In this document: positions 7,374 to 17,602 of the stretch, piece after piece
Layout of the letters: every line of letters starts with the position of its first letter
Position numbering within the stretch: the stretch's first letter is position 1
Assembly (NCBI GenBank): GCA_017883165.1
Contig: JADGOC010000005.1
Span: 1 to 57,246, forward strand
Reading direction: 5' to 3'
DNA length: 57,246 nt
Origin: Acidobacteriota bacterium
GTDB lineage: Bacteria > Acidobacteriota > Vicinamibacteria > Vicinamibacterales > CAVVIG01
Made by a program: the position numbers and the translations under genes
The notes under the pieces: model-generated
The model's database searches: none
What the model was told of the DNA's origin: nothing
Seen by the model: the letters and a program-made list of their open reading frames with translations, nothing else

Positions 7374-10300
7374 TCAAAAACTGAAGAAGAAGAGCAGATC
7401 GATCCCCGCGCGCTCGATTCGGCGGAACGGGGAGCGCCGAATGAGCGAGCCGGCGTCGGAGAAGGTCGCGCGGATGCGGAACAGCTTCGACAGGTAGACC
7501 TCGACCGTCGCCTCGTCGTAATCGTCCTGCCCGAACTGCCGGCTGAAGCGCGCCACAAGCCCCGGCGCGATCTCGGCGCCGACTGTCAGTTTGGGTCCGG
7601 TGCCGTACTCGCCGGACGGTTCCATCTCGAACGTGTCGATGCCGAGCGTCCGCTGCAGCGCCGACATGAGCGGCGCCGTGAGGAATCCGGCGGCGAGCGT
7701 GCCGGCGCGCACGGCGAGCTCGGTCTGCTGCGCCGCCGACAAATCGTTCAGCGACGTGTTGAAGACGATGAGCGCGAGGATGTCGGACGCCTCGAGGGGA
7801 GGCCTGCTCGTCAGCCGCAGCTCTGGGCTGGCCAACTGGCCGGTGATCGTGACCCGCGTCTCCACCCCGGAGATCGCCCGGGTGACGCTGACGAACACCT
7901 CGGGATTCAGATCGCCGTGGAAGTTGATCGAGCTCGCTTCGTCGACGTCGAAGCGGCGCCCCTGAAAGCCGTACGTGCCGCTCATCGAATCGAGTGATCC
8001 CGTCACCCACAACGGCTGCCCCGGATCCTTGTAGAGCGAAAGGTCGCCGCCAACGCGCAGATTGATGTTGCCCAGGCCAATCGGCGTGCCCGGCGACACT
8101 TGCACGTTGTCGCCGGTGAGCTTGAGGTCGTTCGGCACGTGCAGGGTGAGGTCGAGGCCGAGCCGGTTCCAGGGGTTGAGCGCGGCGACGGCGTCTACGG
8201 CATCGACAGGGGTCATCGACACCTGCTCGGTGCCGTACGGCTGAAACAGCAGCCGATCGAGAATCTCGTCCACCTTGAGGTCGCCGCTGTTGATGGTGAT
8301 GTCGCCGTTGATGCGCGCCGCTTCGAACGTTCCGCGCAGCTGCAACGAGGCGTCCACGTCGACACGGCCGAACCCGTTGTGAAGCACCTCGAAGCGGCGG
8401 GCGGTCGCATCGATCTCGAGATCGCCGACGCTCAGCTCGTGTGTGCCGAGGCTCCCGTGTGCGTCCAGTGGATGCCCGGCGCTGTCCTCGATGTGCAGCA
8501 CGTCGATGCCGACGCGATCGCGCGCCAGGCGCAGCGTCGCGTGGCCGTGTTTGTACTGCGAGCCGGTGGCGGACACGACAAACGCGGCGTCGGCGAGATC
8601 GATGGCGCCCTGAAAATGCGGATCGCGGCTGGTGCCGATCGCTTTCACGTCGAGCCGCATTTCGCCGCTCACGTGGCGCACGACGTCGGTCAGCCCCTCG
8701 AGCAGGCCGAGGCCGATCGGGCTCGACGTGACCGCGAGGTCGATGGGGCGCTCCGGTAAATCGTGCTTCAGGAGACCAAGCGGCACGGTGCCCGCCGCGT
8801 TGATCCAGACGCCCGGCGCCTGGTCGAGCCGTAGATCCACCGTGAACATGCGGTCGGCCACATCGATCCGGCCGGCCAGTTTCTGATACACGAAGCGGCG
8901 GACGCGGCCGTTGCTGATCGTGATCCGTCCGCTGACGATCGGCGCGTCGCGCGTGCCGCGAATCGTCGCGTCGAGATCGACGACGCCGCCGTACCGCGCG
9001 GGTTGCTCGAATGCGCCTTGCAGCGTCTCGAGAAACACGTGCGTCGCCGTTACGCGCAGCGCGCCGTTGCCGTCCTGCCGCCAGGTGCCGGCCACGTCGA
9101 TCGTCTGATCGCGGCTCGTCCCTCCGACAAACTGCAGCGGGCTGATGGTGATTCCCTGATCGCTCCAGGCGATCGACGGCAGCGCGGAGCCGATCGCGAG
9201 ACGCCACGGTGCCTGATCGAAGGTCGCCGCCAGCTCCGCGATGTCGATCTGGCGGCGATCGGGATGGAGCACGACCGCGCCGGCCAGGCCGCCGGAGCGC
9301 CCGGCGGCCAGCGAGAGGCGCGTATCGAATCCGAGACGCTCGTCCGCGAGCGTCAGCGTGCCCGACGCCTGCGTCACCGCTTGCCCAAAAAGCATCAGAA
9401 ATTCCGCATGGCCGGTGACGGTGGCCGCGGCGTGGGCCGCGTCGCCCGACGGGATCGTGATGTCGTACTGTCCATTCGCCGTCAGCGCCGTGACGCCCGC
9501 CGAGCTCACCTGTCCCACGCTCGCGTCGCCGGCCAGCCGCAGCGCGGTCCACGGCCCGGTGAGGCGTCCTTTCGTCGAGAGCCGACCGGCGGCGTTCTGG
9601 CCCGTCAGCGAGGTGAGTTGCGACAACTCAGCATGAGCGATGTCGTACTGGAAATTTGACGGCCGATCGGCCGCGAACGCGATGGTCCCTGAGCCGCGTC
9701 CGTCGATTGCCGGACCGCTCACGGCGATGTTCTGCAGCTCGGCCTTCGCGTCGCGGAACTGACCGTCGATGTGCGCACCCGTCAGGTCGATGCCGCGTAC
9801 CGAGGACGCCGTGAGGTCCAAGGCGCCGTCGATGTCGTAGTCGGCCGCTTCCGGCGTCCGCGTCAGCAGGTCGCGCACCGTGGTACGGACGTTGGCGGCG
9901 CCCGTCAGCGACGCGGCGAAGCGCCCATCGTCGAGCGCCACGGCTGGATCGATCGTGGAGAGCTGTCCGTTGTAGGCGGCCGTCAGCGTGCCGCCGCTGA
10001 TGGCGAGCGTGACGGCGGCGGCCGACAGCCGTCCGTGAAACAGATCCGCGCGGTCGAGCCGTCCGCCGGCTGTGAGGACAAGCGATTCGCGGTCGGCGCC
10101 GGCGCCTTCCACCCAGAAGTGACCCGCCACGCGTCCCGCGTAGCGCGGCTCCTGCAGCCACGCGACGTCGAGGCCCGCGCCAAGCCGCGGCAGGTCGAGG
10201 TCGCGGACCGTCCCGTCGCCGGTGAACCGCAGCGGCGTCGCGCTCGTGTCGATCGTGCCGACCGTTCCGGCGTCGACGAGGGCGCCCAGGAACTGCGAGC

Positions 10301-11735
10301 GCCCGAACAGCGCGTGGCCCTTGATGAAGGCATTGGAGAACTGGCCTGTGACGTCGTAGTCGAGCGTCAGCACGCTTTCCACGCGCGGCACGGGCACCGT
10401 CTCGGGGACACGGCGGAGATCGAGATCGCTCATCGTCCCCTGAAAGTGAAACGGAAACGGTTCGTCGATGCCGATGGATCCGGCGGTCAGTGTGACGTCG
10501 GCCCCGTATGCGCGGGCGGTCGCGCTCGTGACGAGCACCTCACGCGCCGTGATCACGCCGCGCGCGCGCACCTCGTCGCCGGCGTAGTGCAGGTATTCGG
10601 CGTGCGGGCCGTTGAAGCGATACGACCCGCGGGGAAAGCGCCCGCCGAGCTCGAGCGCGAGGTCGAACGTGACGCGGCCGGAAATATCCGACGGCCAGTC
10701 CTCGCGGTTCAGCCATCGCGCGAGATTCAGCCGGCCGACGTCGACCGTCCCCGCGCCGTGCCAGCCGGGCACCGTCGTGTCCAGCACGAGCGTGCCGCCC
10801 ACCGAGCCGCCGGTCGATTTCAGAGCGAGCGTGGTGTCCAGCCGCGCGAGCGGACCTCTCAGCGTCGTGTCGAAGGCCGCGTCGACGGCGATGTTCTTCA
10901 GGCCGTGCAGGACGCCCGCCCATTCCTGAAAGGCGAACCGCGCGGCGTGGACGTGTAGATCGAGCGTCGTCGGCGCGTCGCCGCGGACGACGTCACCGGT
11001 GAGGGTGAAGGTGGTCGTCGGTGTCCGCACGGCGAAGTCGTGAAACACCGTGCCGCTCGGACCGTTGTCGAGGCCGCCCGTGATCGAGTTGACGGTGAGA
11101 TCGGGCGCGCTGCCGATCCACGACATCGTCGCGAACGTCAGCTGCCACTTGACCGGCGCGTAAACGAATGCGCCGGTGAAGTTCAGCTTGCGGTAGATCG
11201 TGGGCGCGTGGACGGCGCCGAAGTCGAGCGGATCGTGCAATTCCACGTCGCCGTCGAACACCGCAATCTTGTCGATTTCGATCGGCCGTCCCGGCCCGGA
11301 TCGCGTCTGGTCGTGCGCGTCGTGTTTCACCAGCTCCGTGATGTCCCACTTGCCCTCGGGCGTCCGCGCGATCGCGACGCGCGGCCGGGCGAGCCGCATC
11401 TCGCGGATCACGACGCCTGGCTGAAACAGCTCGCGCAGGCTGTAGCTGAGCGACACGTCGTCGATGGCGACGAGCGTGCGGCCGTTTCTCGACAAACGGA
11501 TGTCGCCAAGGGTGATGCCCCGAAACAACGACCCTTCCAGACGGCCGATTTCGAGCGTCGCCGTCAGGTACTGATTCGCCTGGCGGACGATGAAATTGCG
11601 GATGCGGTTCTTGGCCCAGCCCGTTTCGATCACCCCGATCGCGATGCCGACGACGATGAGGATGGCGGCCGTGCCGTACACGAGGGCTTTGGCGAGGAGA
11701 ACGGTGAGCCGTTGAATGTGCCGTAAGGGGGACAT
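7374..11735 (-). CDS. Translocation and assembly module TamB-like protein (AsmA/DUF490 family)
   Basis: 1453 aa, N-terminal TM, AsmA-like repeats, conserved C-terminal SGTYGFQGRRFDVDEASSINFHGDLNPEVFVSVTRAISGVETRVTITGQLASPELRLTSRPPLEASDILALIVFN. Confidence 0.85.
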   Translation of the reverse strand: MSPLRHIQRLTVLLAKALVYGTAAILIVVGIAIGVIETGWAKNRIRNFIVRQANQYLTATLEIGRLEGSLFRGITLGDIRLSRNGRTLVAIDDVSLSYSLRELFQPGVVIREMRLARPRVAIARTPEGKWDITELVKHDAHDQTRSGPGRPIEIDKIAVFDGDVELHDPLDFGAVHAPTIYRKLNFTGAFVYAPVKWQLTFATMSWIGSAPDLTVNSITGGLDNGPSGTVFHDFAVRTPTTTFTLTGDVVRGDAPTTLDLHVHAARFAFQEWAGVLHGLKNIAVDAAFDTTLRGPLARLDTTLALKSTGGSVGGTLVLDTTVPGWHGAGTVDVGRLNLARWLNREDWPSDISGRVTFDLALELGGRFPRGSYRFNGPHAEYLHYAGDEVRARGVITAREVLVTSATARAYGADVTLTAGSIGIDEPFPFHFQGTMSDLDLRRVPETVPVPRVESVLTLDYDVTGQFSNAFIKGHALFGRSQFLGALVDAGTVGTIDTSATPLRFTGDGTVRDLDLPRLGAGLDVAWLQEPRYAGRVAGHFWVEGAGADRESLVLTAGGRLDRADLFHGRLSAAAVTLAISGGTLTAAYNGQLSTIDPAVALDDGRFAASLTGAANVRTTVRDLLTRTPEAADYDIDGALDLTASSVRGIDLTGAHIDGQFRDAKAELQNIAVSGPAIDGRGSGTIAFAADRPSNFQYDIAHAELSQLTSLTGQNAAGRLSTKGRLTGPWTALRLAGDASVGQVSSAGVTALTANGQYDITIPSGDAAHAAATVTGHAEFLMLFGQAVTQASGTLTLADERLGFDTRLSLAAGRSGGLAGAVVLHPDRRQIDIAELAATFDQAPWRLAIGSALPSIAWSDQGITISPLQFVGGTSRDQTIDVAGTWRQDGNGALRVTATHVFLETLQGAFEQPARYGGVVDLDATIRGTRDAPIVSGRITISNGRVRRFVYQKLAGRIDVADRMFTVDLRLDQAPGVWINAAGTVPLGLLKHDLPERPIDLAVTSSPIGLGLLEGLTDVVRHVSGEMRLDVKAIGTSRDPHFQGAIDLADAAFVVSATGSQYKHGHATLRLARDRVGIDVLHIEDSAGHPLDAHGSLGTHELSVGDLEIDATARRFEVLHNGFGRVDVDASLQLRGTFEAARINGDITINSGDLKVDEILDRLLFQPYGTEQVSMTPVDAVDAVAALNPWNRLGLDLTLHVPNDLKLTGDNVQVSPGTPIGLGNINLRVGGDLSLYKDPGQPLWVTGSLDSMSGTYGFQGRRFDVDEASSINFHGDLNPEVFVSVTRAISGVETRVTITGQLASPELRLTSRPPLEASDILALIVFNTSLNDLSAAQQTELAVRAGTLAAGFLTAPLMSALQRTLGIDTFEMEPSGEYGTGPKLTVGAEIAPGLVARFSRQFGQDDYDEATVEVYLSKLFRIRATFSDAGSLIRRSPFRRIERAGIDLLFFFSF

Positions 11736-11960
11736 CGTCAGGTGGGCAAGAAAATGGTATCAACCTCCGGGCCCGCCGCGTCAAGCTTCTGCGGCAGAGG
11801 TAGCCAGCCGAGGCTGACGACACCGCTGGGTTACGACCGACGAAAACGATTTGAGATCTCGAAACCTCTTAATCGTTTTCTTACGGAGAAACTTGAGGAA
11901 AAACGGCTTTCGGGCCGGGCAGCGTCCTTGCGTTGAGGTGAGACCAAGGAGCCGACGACT

Positions 11961-12329
11961 ATGTCTTTCCGTGTCTGTGCGATTCTTTTTTCCGTGATGT
12001 GCGTTTCCGCGTGCGGCAGCAGCACGTCGCCCTCGTCTACCCCGGAGGCCGCGCCAGCCGGTAGCACCAGCATCACGATTGTGAGCGGGGCGTCGGGGTT
12101 GACCGGCACCGCCTACAACCCGAACCCCATCACCGTGTCGGTGGGCACGACCGTGAGCTGGCTGAACAGCGACAGCATCACGCACACCTCGGCCGCGAAC
12201 AACGGCCTCTTCACCTCGCCGAACGTCGCGCCGAACAGTCGCTTCAATTTCACGTTCACGACCGCCGGGACGTTCCCGTATCACTGCACGATTCACCCCA
12301 ACATGGTCGGAACGATCACGGTGCAGTAG
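11961..12329 (+). CDS. Plastocyanin/cupredoxin-type lipoprotein
   Basis: Lipobox VSAC; VSVGTTVSWLNSDSITHTSA...TFPYHCTIHPNMVGTITV type-1 copper ligands. Confidence 0.9.
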   Translation: MSFRVCAILFSVMCVSACGSSTSPSSTPEAAPAGSTSITIVSGASGLTGTAYNPNPITVSVGTTVSWLNSDSITHTSAANNGLFTSPNVAPNSRFNFTFTTAGTFPYHCTIHPNMVGTITVQ

Positions 12330-12412
12330 CGCACCGAGAACCGTCACGAATCAGCGCTGTTCAAATTAATTCGATAGGGCTCAGCCTTGGCCGCGTATAA
12401 TTCTCCAATCCA

Positions 12413-14068
12413 TTGGTTTTTCCCATCCGAAAGGCTCGGCCGTATGTCGGTTGGGCGCTACTGTTGTTTGTTGTGCTCTTCTGGCGTCTCGGCGTTCCCA
12501 CGTTCTGGGATCCCGACGAGGCCCATTACGCGGAAACCACCCGCGAGCTGATCCGCACGGGCGACTGGGCGACCCCGTACTATAACGAGCAACCGTTTTT
12601 CGACAAGCCGATCCTCTTTCACCTCCTCCAGGCGGTCCCGATGGCGTCGCTCGGCTCAACCGAGCTGGCGGCGCGTCTGGTGCCCGCACTGGCCGCGCTG
12701 GCGCTTGTCGGGATCACGGCCTGGCTCGGCGCGACGCTGGCCGGGGCCGACGTGGGGGTGGTGGCCGCGCTGCTGCTCGCGGTCAGTCCGGGCCTCTTCG
12801 CGCTCGCGCGGTACGCGATTCTCGATACCGTCTTCACGGCATTCCTCTTTGGCGGCGCGTCGCTCGTCACGGTGTCCGCGCTGGCCGATCGGCGGCGCCT
12901 GCAGTGGGCGGGCTACGTGGCGATTGCCCTTGCGGTGTTGACGAAGGGTCCGCTGGCGATCGCGCTCTGCGGGCTGGCCTTTCTGCTCGCCATCGCAATG
13001 TCCGGAGACGCGCGTCGGCGTTTGCTGCGCCTCCACTGGATCGCCGGTCTGCTCCTCGTCGTCGCGATCGCGGCGCCATGGTTCCTGTCGATGTGGCACC
13101 GGTGGGATCGCGCGTTTGTCGAAGGCTACGTGCTCAACGAGAACCTGCGCCTCTTTGGCACGTCGATGTACGCGCGCCAACCGGGCTTCTGGTTCTACTT
13201 CCAGATTCTCGCCGCCGGCCTGCTGCCGTGGACGGCGCTGCTCGTCGGGCGCGTCTACGACGACGTTCGCCGGACGATCCGCCGCAATCCGCCGGACACC
13301 TTCGAGGTCCTGCTCCTCGCGTGGACCATCGCCGTCGTCGGTTTCTTCACGCTCTCGAAGTTCAAGCTGGACCACTATGTGTTTCCGGCCGCGCCGCCGC
13401 TGTGTCTGTTGTGCGCACGGGCCTGGGCCGACGTGCGCGCGCGGCCCCTCGATCCGTTGAACGCCGGTGCGCGGGTCGGGCTGCATCTGCTTGGCCCACT
13501 GCTCGTGGCGGTCGGCGCTGGCGGCGGGTACTTCCTGATTGTCCGGCTCGAGCTGCCGTTCGCGGCGATCGTGGTACCGCTCGTGCTCATTCTGTCTGGC
13601 GCGTGGATCACCGTCCGGCAGAATCTTTGGTTCAACGGGCCTCCGAGGATCCCGTGGATGACGCTGGCGGCGATCACGGTCACGTATGCGGGCATCGTGC
13701 TGTGGGTGACGCCCGCACTCGAGCAGCGGAAGGTCGTCCCGGATCTGGCACGCTGGGTGGTCGCGCGCGCGTCGACGACCGATCGTGTCGCGACGTACCG
13801 GTTGAATCGATGGAACACCGCCTTCAGGTTCTATGTCGATCGCCACACGGTGGTGCTCGAGTCGCCGGAGGAGGCGCGGGAGTTCTTCGCGCGCCCCGGC
13901 CCGTTCTACTGCGCGATGCTCGCCCGCGCGTACGACGAGTTCGTCGCGCAAGGCGTGCCGCTGCGCGTGGTGTATGCCCGCGAGGGGATATCGGCCACCT
14001 CGGGCCGCGTGCTCTGGCGCCGCCACGTGCCGGCCACCGAGTTCGTGATCGTCACCAGAGCGCCGTAG
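12413..14068 (+). CDS. ArnT-like/PMT family glycosyltransferase (GT83/GT39-like), multi-TM
   Basis: FWDPDEAHYAETTRELIRTGDWATPYYNEQPFFDKPILFHLLQA followed by multiple TM segments; TTG start uncertain. Confidence 0.85.
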   Translation: MVFPIRKARPYVGWALLLFVVLFWRLGVPTFWDPDEAHYAETTRELIRTGDWATPYYNEQPFFDKPILFHLLQAVPMASLGSTELAARLVPALAALALVGITAWLGATLAGADVGVVAALLLAVSPGLFALARYAILDTVFTAFLFGGASLVTVSALADRRRLQWAGYVAIALAVLTKGPLAIALCGLAFLLAIAMSGDARRRLLRLHWIAGLLLVVAIAAPWFLSMWHRWDRAFVEGYVLNENLRLFGTSMYARQPGFWFYFQILAAGLLPWTALLVGRVYDDVRRTIRRNPPDTFEVLLLAWTIAVVGFFTLSKFKLDHYVFPAAPPLCLLCARAWADVRARPLDPLNAGARVGLHLLGPLLVAVGAGGGYFLIVRLELPFAAIVVPLVLILSGAWITVRQNLWFNGPPRIPWMTLAAITVTYAGIVLWVTPALEQRKVVPDLARWVVARASTTDRVATYRLNRWNTAFRFYVDRHTVVLESPEEAREFFARPGPFYCAMLARAYDEFVAQGVPLRVVYAREGISATSGRVLWRRHVPATEFVIVTRAP

Positions 14069-14174
14069 GTGACCGCCGACGGATAGACCGCGATCCAGGC
14101 GTTCGCCATTAGACGCGAGCCGACGCTGATCGCCGACGTCAGCGACGCCGATGTGCAGAAGCCCTTCCTGCCCG

Positions 14175-16013
14175 CTACTTCGCCAAATGGAACGGCACGC
14201 TTGTCACGACCGTGTTCGGCCGGAAGAGCAGCGCGCCCTTGATGAGGAGCGCGCGCTGGTTGTGGAGCAGATGCTGCCACCACCGCGCGGGAACGAATTC
14301 CGGCAGGATCACCGTCACGTAATCGTCGGGCCGCTCGTTCTCGACCTGCTCGATGTATTCGAGCAGCGGCTCCATCATCGACCGGTACGGCGAGGTGAGC
14401 ACGATGAGATTGACTTTGCCGCCCCACACGTCCCAATCGCGGCGCAGCTGCTCGGTCGACGCCGGATCCACATCCACATAGACCGCCCGCACATCGTCTG
14501 AGAGTGTTTCGGCGTAGCGGAGCGCCTCGACGACGGCGCGCTGAATGCCGCCGATCGGCATGAGCACCGTGTTGTGGATGCGGCGCTGCGTGGTGTAGCC
14601 GCGCAAGGTGAGCTGCGAGGCGACCTTGTCGTAGTGCCGCCGCGTCGCCTGGAAGATCATGACGATCGCGGGGATGAGGAGCAGCACGATCCAGGCGCCT
14701 TCGAGCGTCTTGGTGACGGTGACGATGATCAGGACGACGCCGGTGACGAGCGCGCCGAAGCCGTTGATGAAGGCGCTCGTCTTCCACCCGGCCTCCCTCG
14801 ATTGGCGCCAGTGGATCACCATGCCGGCCTGCGACAGCGTGAACGACACGAACACGCCGATCATGTAGAGCGGCAGGAGCGACTGCGTGTCGCCGCGAAA
14901 GACGATGATGAGGACGGCGGCGAAGACCGACAGCACGATGATGCCGTTCGAGAACGCGAGGCGGTCACCCTGGTTCATGAACTGGCGCGGCAGGTAGCGG
15001 TCGCGCGAGACGATCGACGCCAGACGCGGGAAGTCGGCGTACGCGGTGTTGGCGGCGAGCACGAGAATCAAGGTGGTCGCGGCCTGCACGAGGTAATACA
15101 GGAACGTGTGGCCGCCGAAGATCGCGCGGGCGAGCTGCGAGACGCCCGATTCGGCCGCCGTCGGCATCACTTTGTAGACGTGGGCCAGAAACGTGATGCC
15201 GAGAAACATCGTGATCGCGAGCGCCGCCATCGTGACGAGCGTCGCCGCCGCGTTCTTCGCTTCCGGCGGGCGGAACGCCGGCACGCCGTTCGAGACGGCC
15301 TCGACGCCGGTCATCGCGGTGCAGCCGTTGGCGAAGGCGGTGAGGAGCAGGAAGATCGTGAGCGGTGCGCGACCGGCGGTCAATGGCAGCGGCGCGTCGA
15401 TCGGCACCATCGTGTGCGTCAGGTAGTGGTAGAGCCCGATACCAATCAACACGAGAATGCTGACGACGAAAAAGTACGTCGGCACGGCGAAGATGCGGCC
15501 CGACTCGCGAATGCCGCGCAGATTGCCGACCATCAGCAGCGCGAGGAAGACGAGGCACATCTCGACGCGGTAGACGTGGAGCGTCGGCGCCGCGGAGGTG
15601 ATCGCCAATACGCCGGCTGAAATGCTGACCGACACCGTGAGCGTGTAGTCGACCAGCAGCGAGGCCGCCGCGACGAGTCCCGCCGTCGCGCTGATGTTCT
15701 CCTTCGCCACGATGTACGCGCCGCCGCCGGTTGGGTAGGCGTGAATCGTCTGGCGATACGAGAAGGCGACAATCGCCAGGAGCGACGCGATGACGATGCC
15801 GATGGGGATGGCGTAGCCCAGCGCCGCCGCGCCCGCGACGACGAGGGTGACGACGATGAAGTCCGTCGCGTACGCGACCGACGACAGCGCATCCGACGAC
15901 AGCACGGCGAGTCCGGTGACGCGTGACAGCCGCTCGTGGTGCGCGAGCGATGACGGAATGGGTTTGCCGACGAGAAGGCGTTTTAGCGAGGGAAAGGAGG
16001 ATTCTTCAGCCAC
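14175..16013 (-). CDS. APC-family amino acid permease
   Basis: 12-TM like protein; SSDALSSVAYATDFIVVTLVV..., AYPTGGGAYIVAKENISATAGLVAAASLLVDYTLTVSVSISAG. Confidence 0.9.
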   Translation of the reverse strand: MAEESSFPSLKRLLVGKPIPSSLAHHERLSRVTGLAVLSSDALSSVAYATDFIVVTLVVAGAAALGYAIPIGIVIASLLAIVAFSYRQTIHAYPTGGGAYIVAKENISATAGLVAAASLLVDYTLTVSVSISAGVLAITSAAPTLHVYRVEMCLVFLALLMVGNLRGIRESGRIFAVPTYFFVVSILVLIGIGLYHYLTHTMVPIDAPLPLTAGRAPLTIFLLLTAFANGCTAMTGVEAVSNGVPAFRPPEAKNAAATLVTMAALAITMFLGITFLAHVYKVMPTAAESGVSQLARAIFGGHTFLYYLVQAATTLILVLAANTAYADFPRLASIVSRDRYLPRQFMNQGDRLAFSNGIIVLSVFAAVLIIVFRGDTQSLLPLYMIGVFVSFTLSQAGMVIHWRQSREAGWKTSAFINGFGALVTGVVLIIVTVTKTLEGAWIVLLLIPAIVMIFQATRRHYDKVASQLTLRGYTTQRRIHNTVLMPIGGIQRAVVEALRYAETLSDDVRAVYVDVDPASTEQLRRDWDVWGGKVNLIVLTSPYRSMMEPLLEYIEQVENERPDDYVTVILPEFVPARWWQHLLHNQRALLIKGALLFRPNTVVTSVPFHLAK

Positions 16014-16080
16014 AGCACCTGTCGGTTACCGCAAAGGCTGGGATGGTATCATAATCGGCCGTATCGATTCGGCAGCGAGT

Positions 16081-16353
16081 ATGCGCAGCGCCCGACTTTA
16101 CCTGCTCAGCGGACGTGTTCAAGGCGTCGGCTTCCGGTTCTTCGCCGGGGAGGCGGCCGCAGTCGAGGGGCTGCACGGCTTTGTCCGGAATCTGCCGGAC
16201 GGCCGCGTGGAAATCGCCGCGGAAGGCGACGCGGAGGCGCTCGAGCGGTTCGAGCGTCGCGTGAGGCATGGCCCGCCGGGCGCGCGCGTCGAGCGCGTCG
16301 AGACGGCCGACAGCACGCCCAGCGGACGCAACACGGGTTTCAGCATTCGATGA
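16081..16353 (+). CDS. Acylphosphatase
   Basis: SGRVQGVGFRFFAGEAA...LHGFVRNLPDGRVEIAAEGDAEAL. Confidence 0.93.
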   Translation: MRSARLYLLSGRVQGVGFRFFAGEAAAVEGLHGFVRNLPDGRVEIAAEGDAEALERFERRVRHGPPGARVERVETADSTPSGRNTGFSIR

Positions 16354-16871
16354 ACATGGATCAGCTCAAAATCAAAATCCGACACGTGCCCGATTTTCCG
16401 AAGGCGGGCATCCTCTTCTACGACATCACGACGCTCCTGCAGGAGCCGGTCGGGTTTCGCGCCGCGATCGACAGCATGGCGCTCCCGTTCTTGAATCAGG
16501 GCATCGAGGTCGTCGTCGGCATCGAGAGCCGCGGGTTCATTTTCGGCGCGGCCGTCGCTGATCGGATCGATGCGGGATTCATTCCGGTCAGAAAGCCGGG
16601 CAAGCTGCCGTCGAGGACCATCCGCCAGACCTACGCTCTCGAATACGGCACCGACTCGCTCGAGATGCACGCCGACGCCATCCGGAACGGCCAGCGTGTG
16701 CTGATCGTGGATGATCTCCTGGCGACCGGCGGGACGGCGCGCGCGACGCTGGATCTGGTGCAGGAGCTCGGCGGCCACGTGCATGGGCTGGCGTTCCTGA
16801 TCGAGCTCGTGGGGCTCAACGGGCGCGAGCGGCTCGGCGGCCAGCAGATTCACACCGTCCTGAAATATTGA
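16350..16871 (+). CDS. apt: Adenine phosphoribosyltransferase
   Basis: IRHVPDFPKAGILFYDITTLL...GIESRGFIFGAAVADRI...RVLIVDDLLATGGTA. Confidence 0.96.
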   Translation: MNMDQLKIKIRHVPDFPKAGILFYDITTLLQEPVGFRAAIDSMALPFLNQGIEVVVGIESRGFIFGAAVADRIDAGFIPVRKPGKLPSRTIRQTYALEYGTDSLEMHADAIRNGQRVLIVDDLLATGGTARATLDLVQELGGHVHGLAFLIELVGLNGRERLGGQQIHTVLKY

Positions 16872-17398
16872 TCACGATTGCCGCCGCCCTTGCCGTCGCT
16901 GTGGTTGTCGCCGGCGCCGTCCTGTGGGGTGCGGGCGCGATTGCGCGCGAGATCCGCGCGGCCAGTGACGCCGCCGCGCGTAGCCGCGCGCTGCAGCTTC
17001 TCGAGGCGTTCGCGCCGGCCATCGCCGCATCGAATACCGATCCGCGGGCGCTGCTCGTCTGGCAGCCGCTGGCGCGCACCGCGAGGACGCTGTTTCCGGA
17101 TGAGTGCGCCGCGCTCGATCGCGCCGCCGGCGGGACGTTTCCGTTCACCGAAGAGCGGATTCAGGCGGCGCATGCGCAATGGACCACCGACTGGCTGGCG
17201 TGGGAGCGGACCCACGATGGCGAATTCAAGTTGAAGGCCGCGGTGGCGGAACAGGAGCTCGCCGCGTCAGGCGGCTCGCAGGTGACGCGGGCACGCGTGG
17301 ACGCGGTCGAGCGCGAGAAGCTGGACCTCTATCAACGCCGCTACACGGAATACGTTCACGTCGCAAAAGCACTGCAGGCCCTGCTGAGCCATCCTTAG
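16868..17398 (+). CDS. Hypothetical protein with N-terminal signal/TM segment
   Basis: Overlaps apt stop by 4 bp; hydrophobic N-terminus then helical sequence; family not recognised. Confidence 0.6.
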   Translation: MITIAAALAVAVVVAGAVLWGAGAIAREIRAASDAAARSRALQLLEAFAPAIAASNTDPRALLVWQPLARTARTLFPDECAALDRAAGGTFPFTEERIQAAHAQWTTDWLAWERTHDGEFKLKAAVAEQELAASGGSQVTRARVDAVEREKLDLYQRRYTEYVHVAKALQALLSHP

Positions 17399-17495
17399 TA
17401 CAGCTGTGCGGCCACATCTCTCGCCCGCGCGGCTCAGGGGTTGGCCGCCGCCCTCTGTCCATGAGATGCTTGGACGCCGGGCTTCGACCAGGTAC

Positions 17496-17572
17496 GCGCC
17501 CGTAGCTCAGGTGGATAGAGCATCGGTTTCCTAAACCGGGGGTCGCAGGTTCGAGTCCTGCCGGGCGCGCCA
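17496..17572 (+). tRNA. tRNA-Arg (anticodon CCT)
   Basis: GCGCCCG/CGGGCGC acceptor, anticodon loop TTCCTAA, GCAGG-TTCGAGT-CCTGC T-arm, encoded CCA. Confidence 0.97.
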
Positions 17573-17602
17573 GCGAGTATTCTTGAGTCACTAAACCTTA
17601 TT

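Noticed and set aside
7354-9552. 732-aa minus-strand ORF overlapping the TamB-like gene
   Set aside because: Arg/Ala/Gly-rich, low-complexity out-of-frame translation typical of high-GC DNA; the TamB-like frame is clearly the real one.
11742-11936. 64-aa ORF in the TamB-cupredoxin intergenic region
   Set aside because: No ribosome-binding site or recognisable family; spans the hairpin, so more likely non-coding.
12396-12401. TATAAT just upstream of the ArnT-like TTG start
   Set aside because: Good -10 match, but no convincing -35, and only about 12 bp from the assumed start; start codon assignment too uncertain to claim a leaderless promoter.
12656-14026. 456-aa minus-strand ORF antisense to the ArnT-like gene
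   Set aside because: Charged low-complexity shadow ORF without domain signature.
17226-17591. 121-aa minus-strand ORF starting MTQEYSLARPAGLEPATPGLGNRCSIHLSYGR
   Set aside because: The conserved-looking N-terminus is the antisense translation of tRNA-Arg(CCT), a classic annotation artefact.
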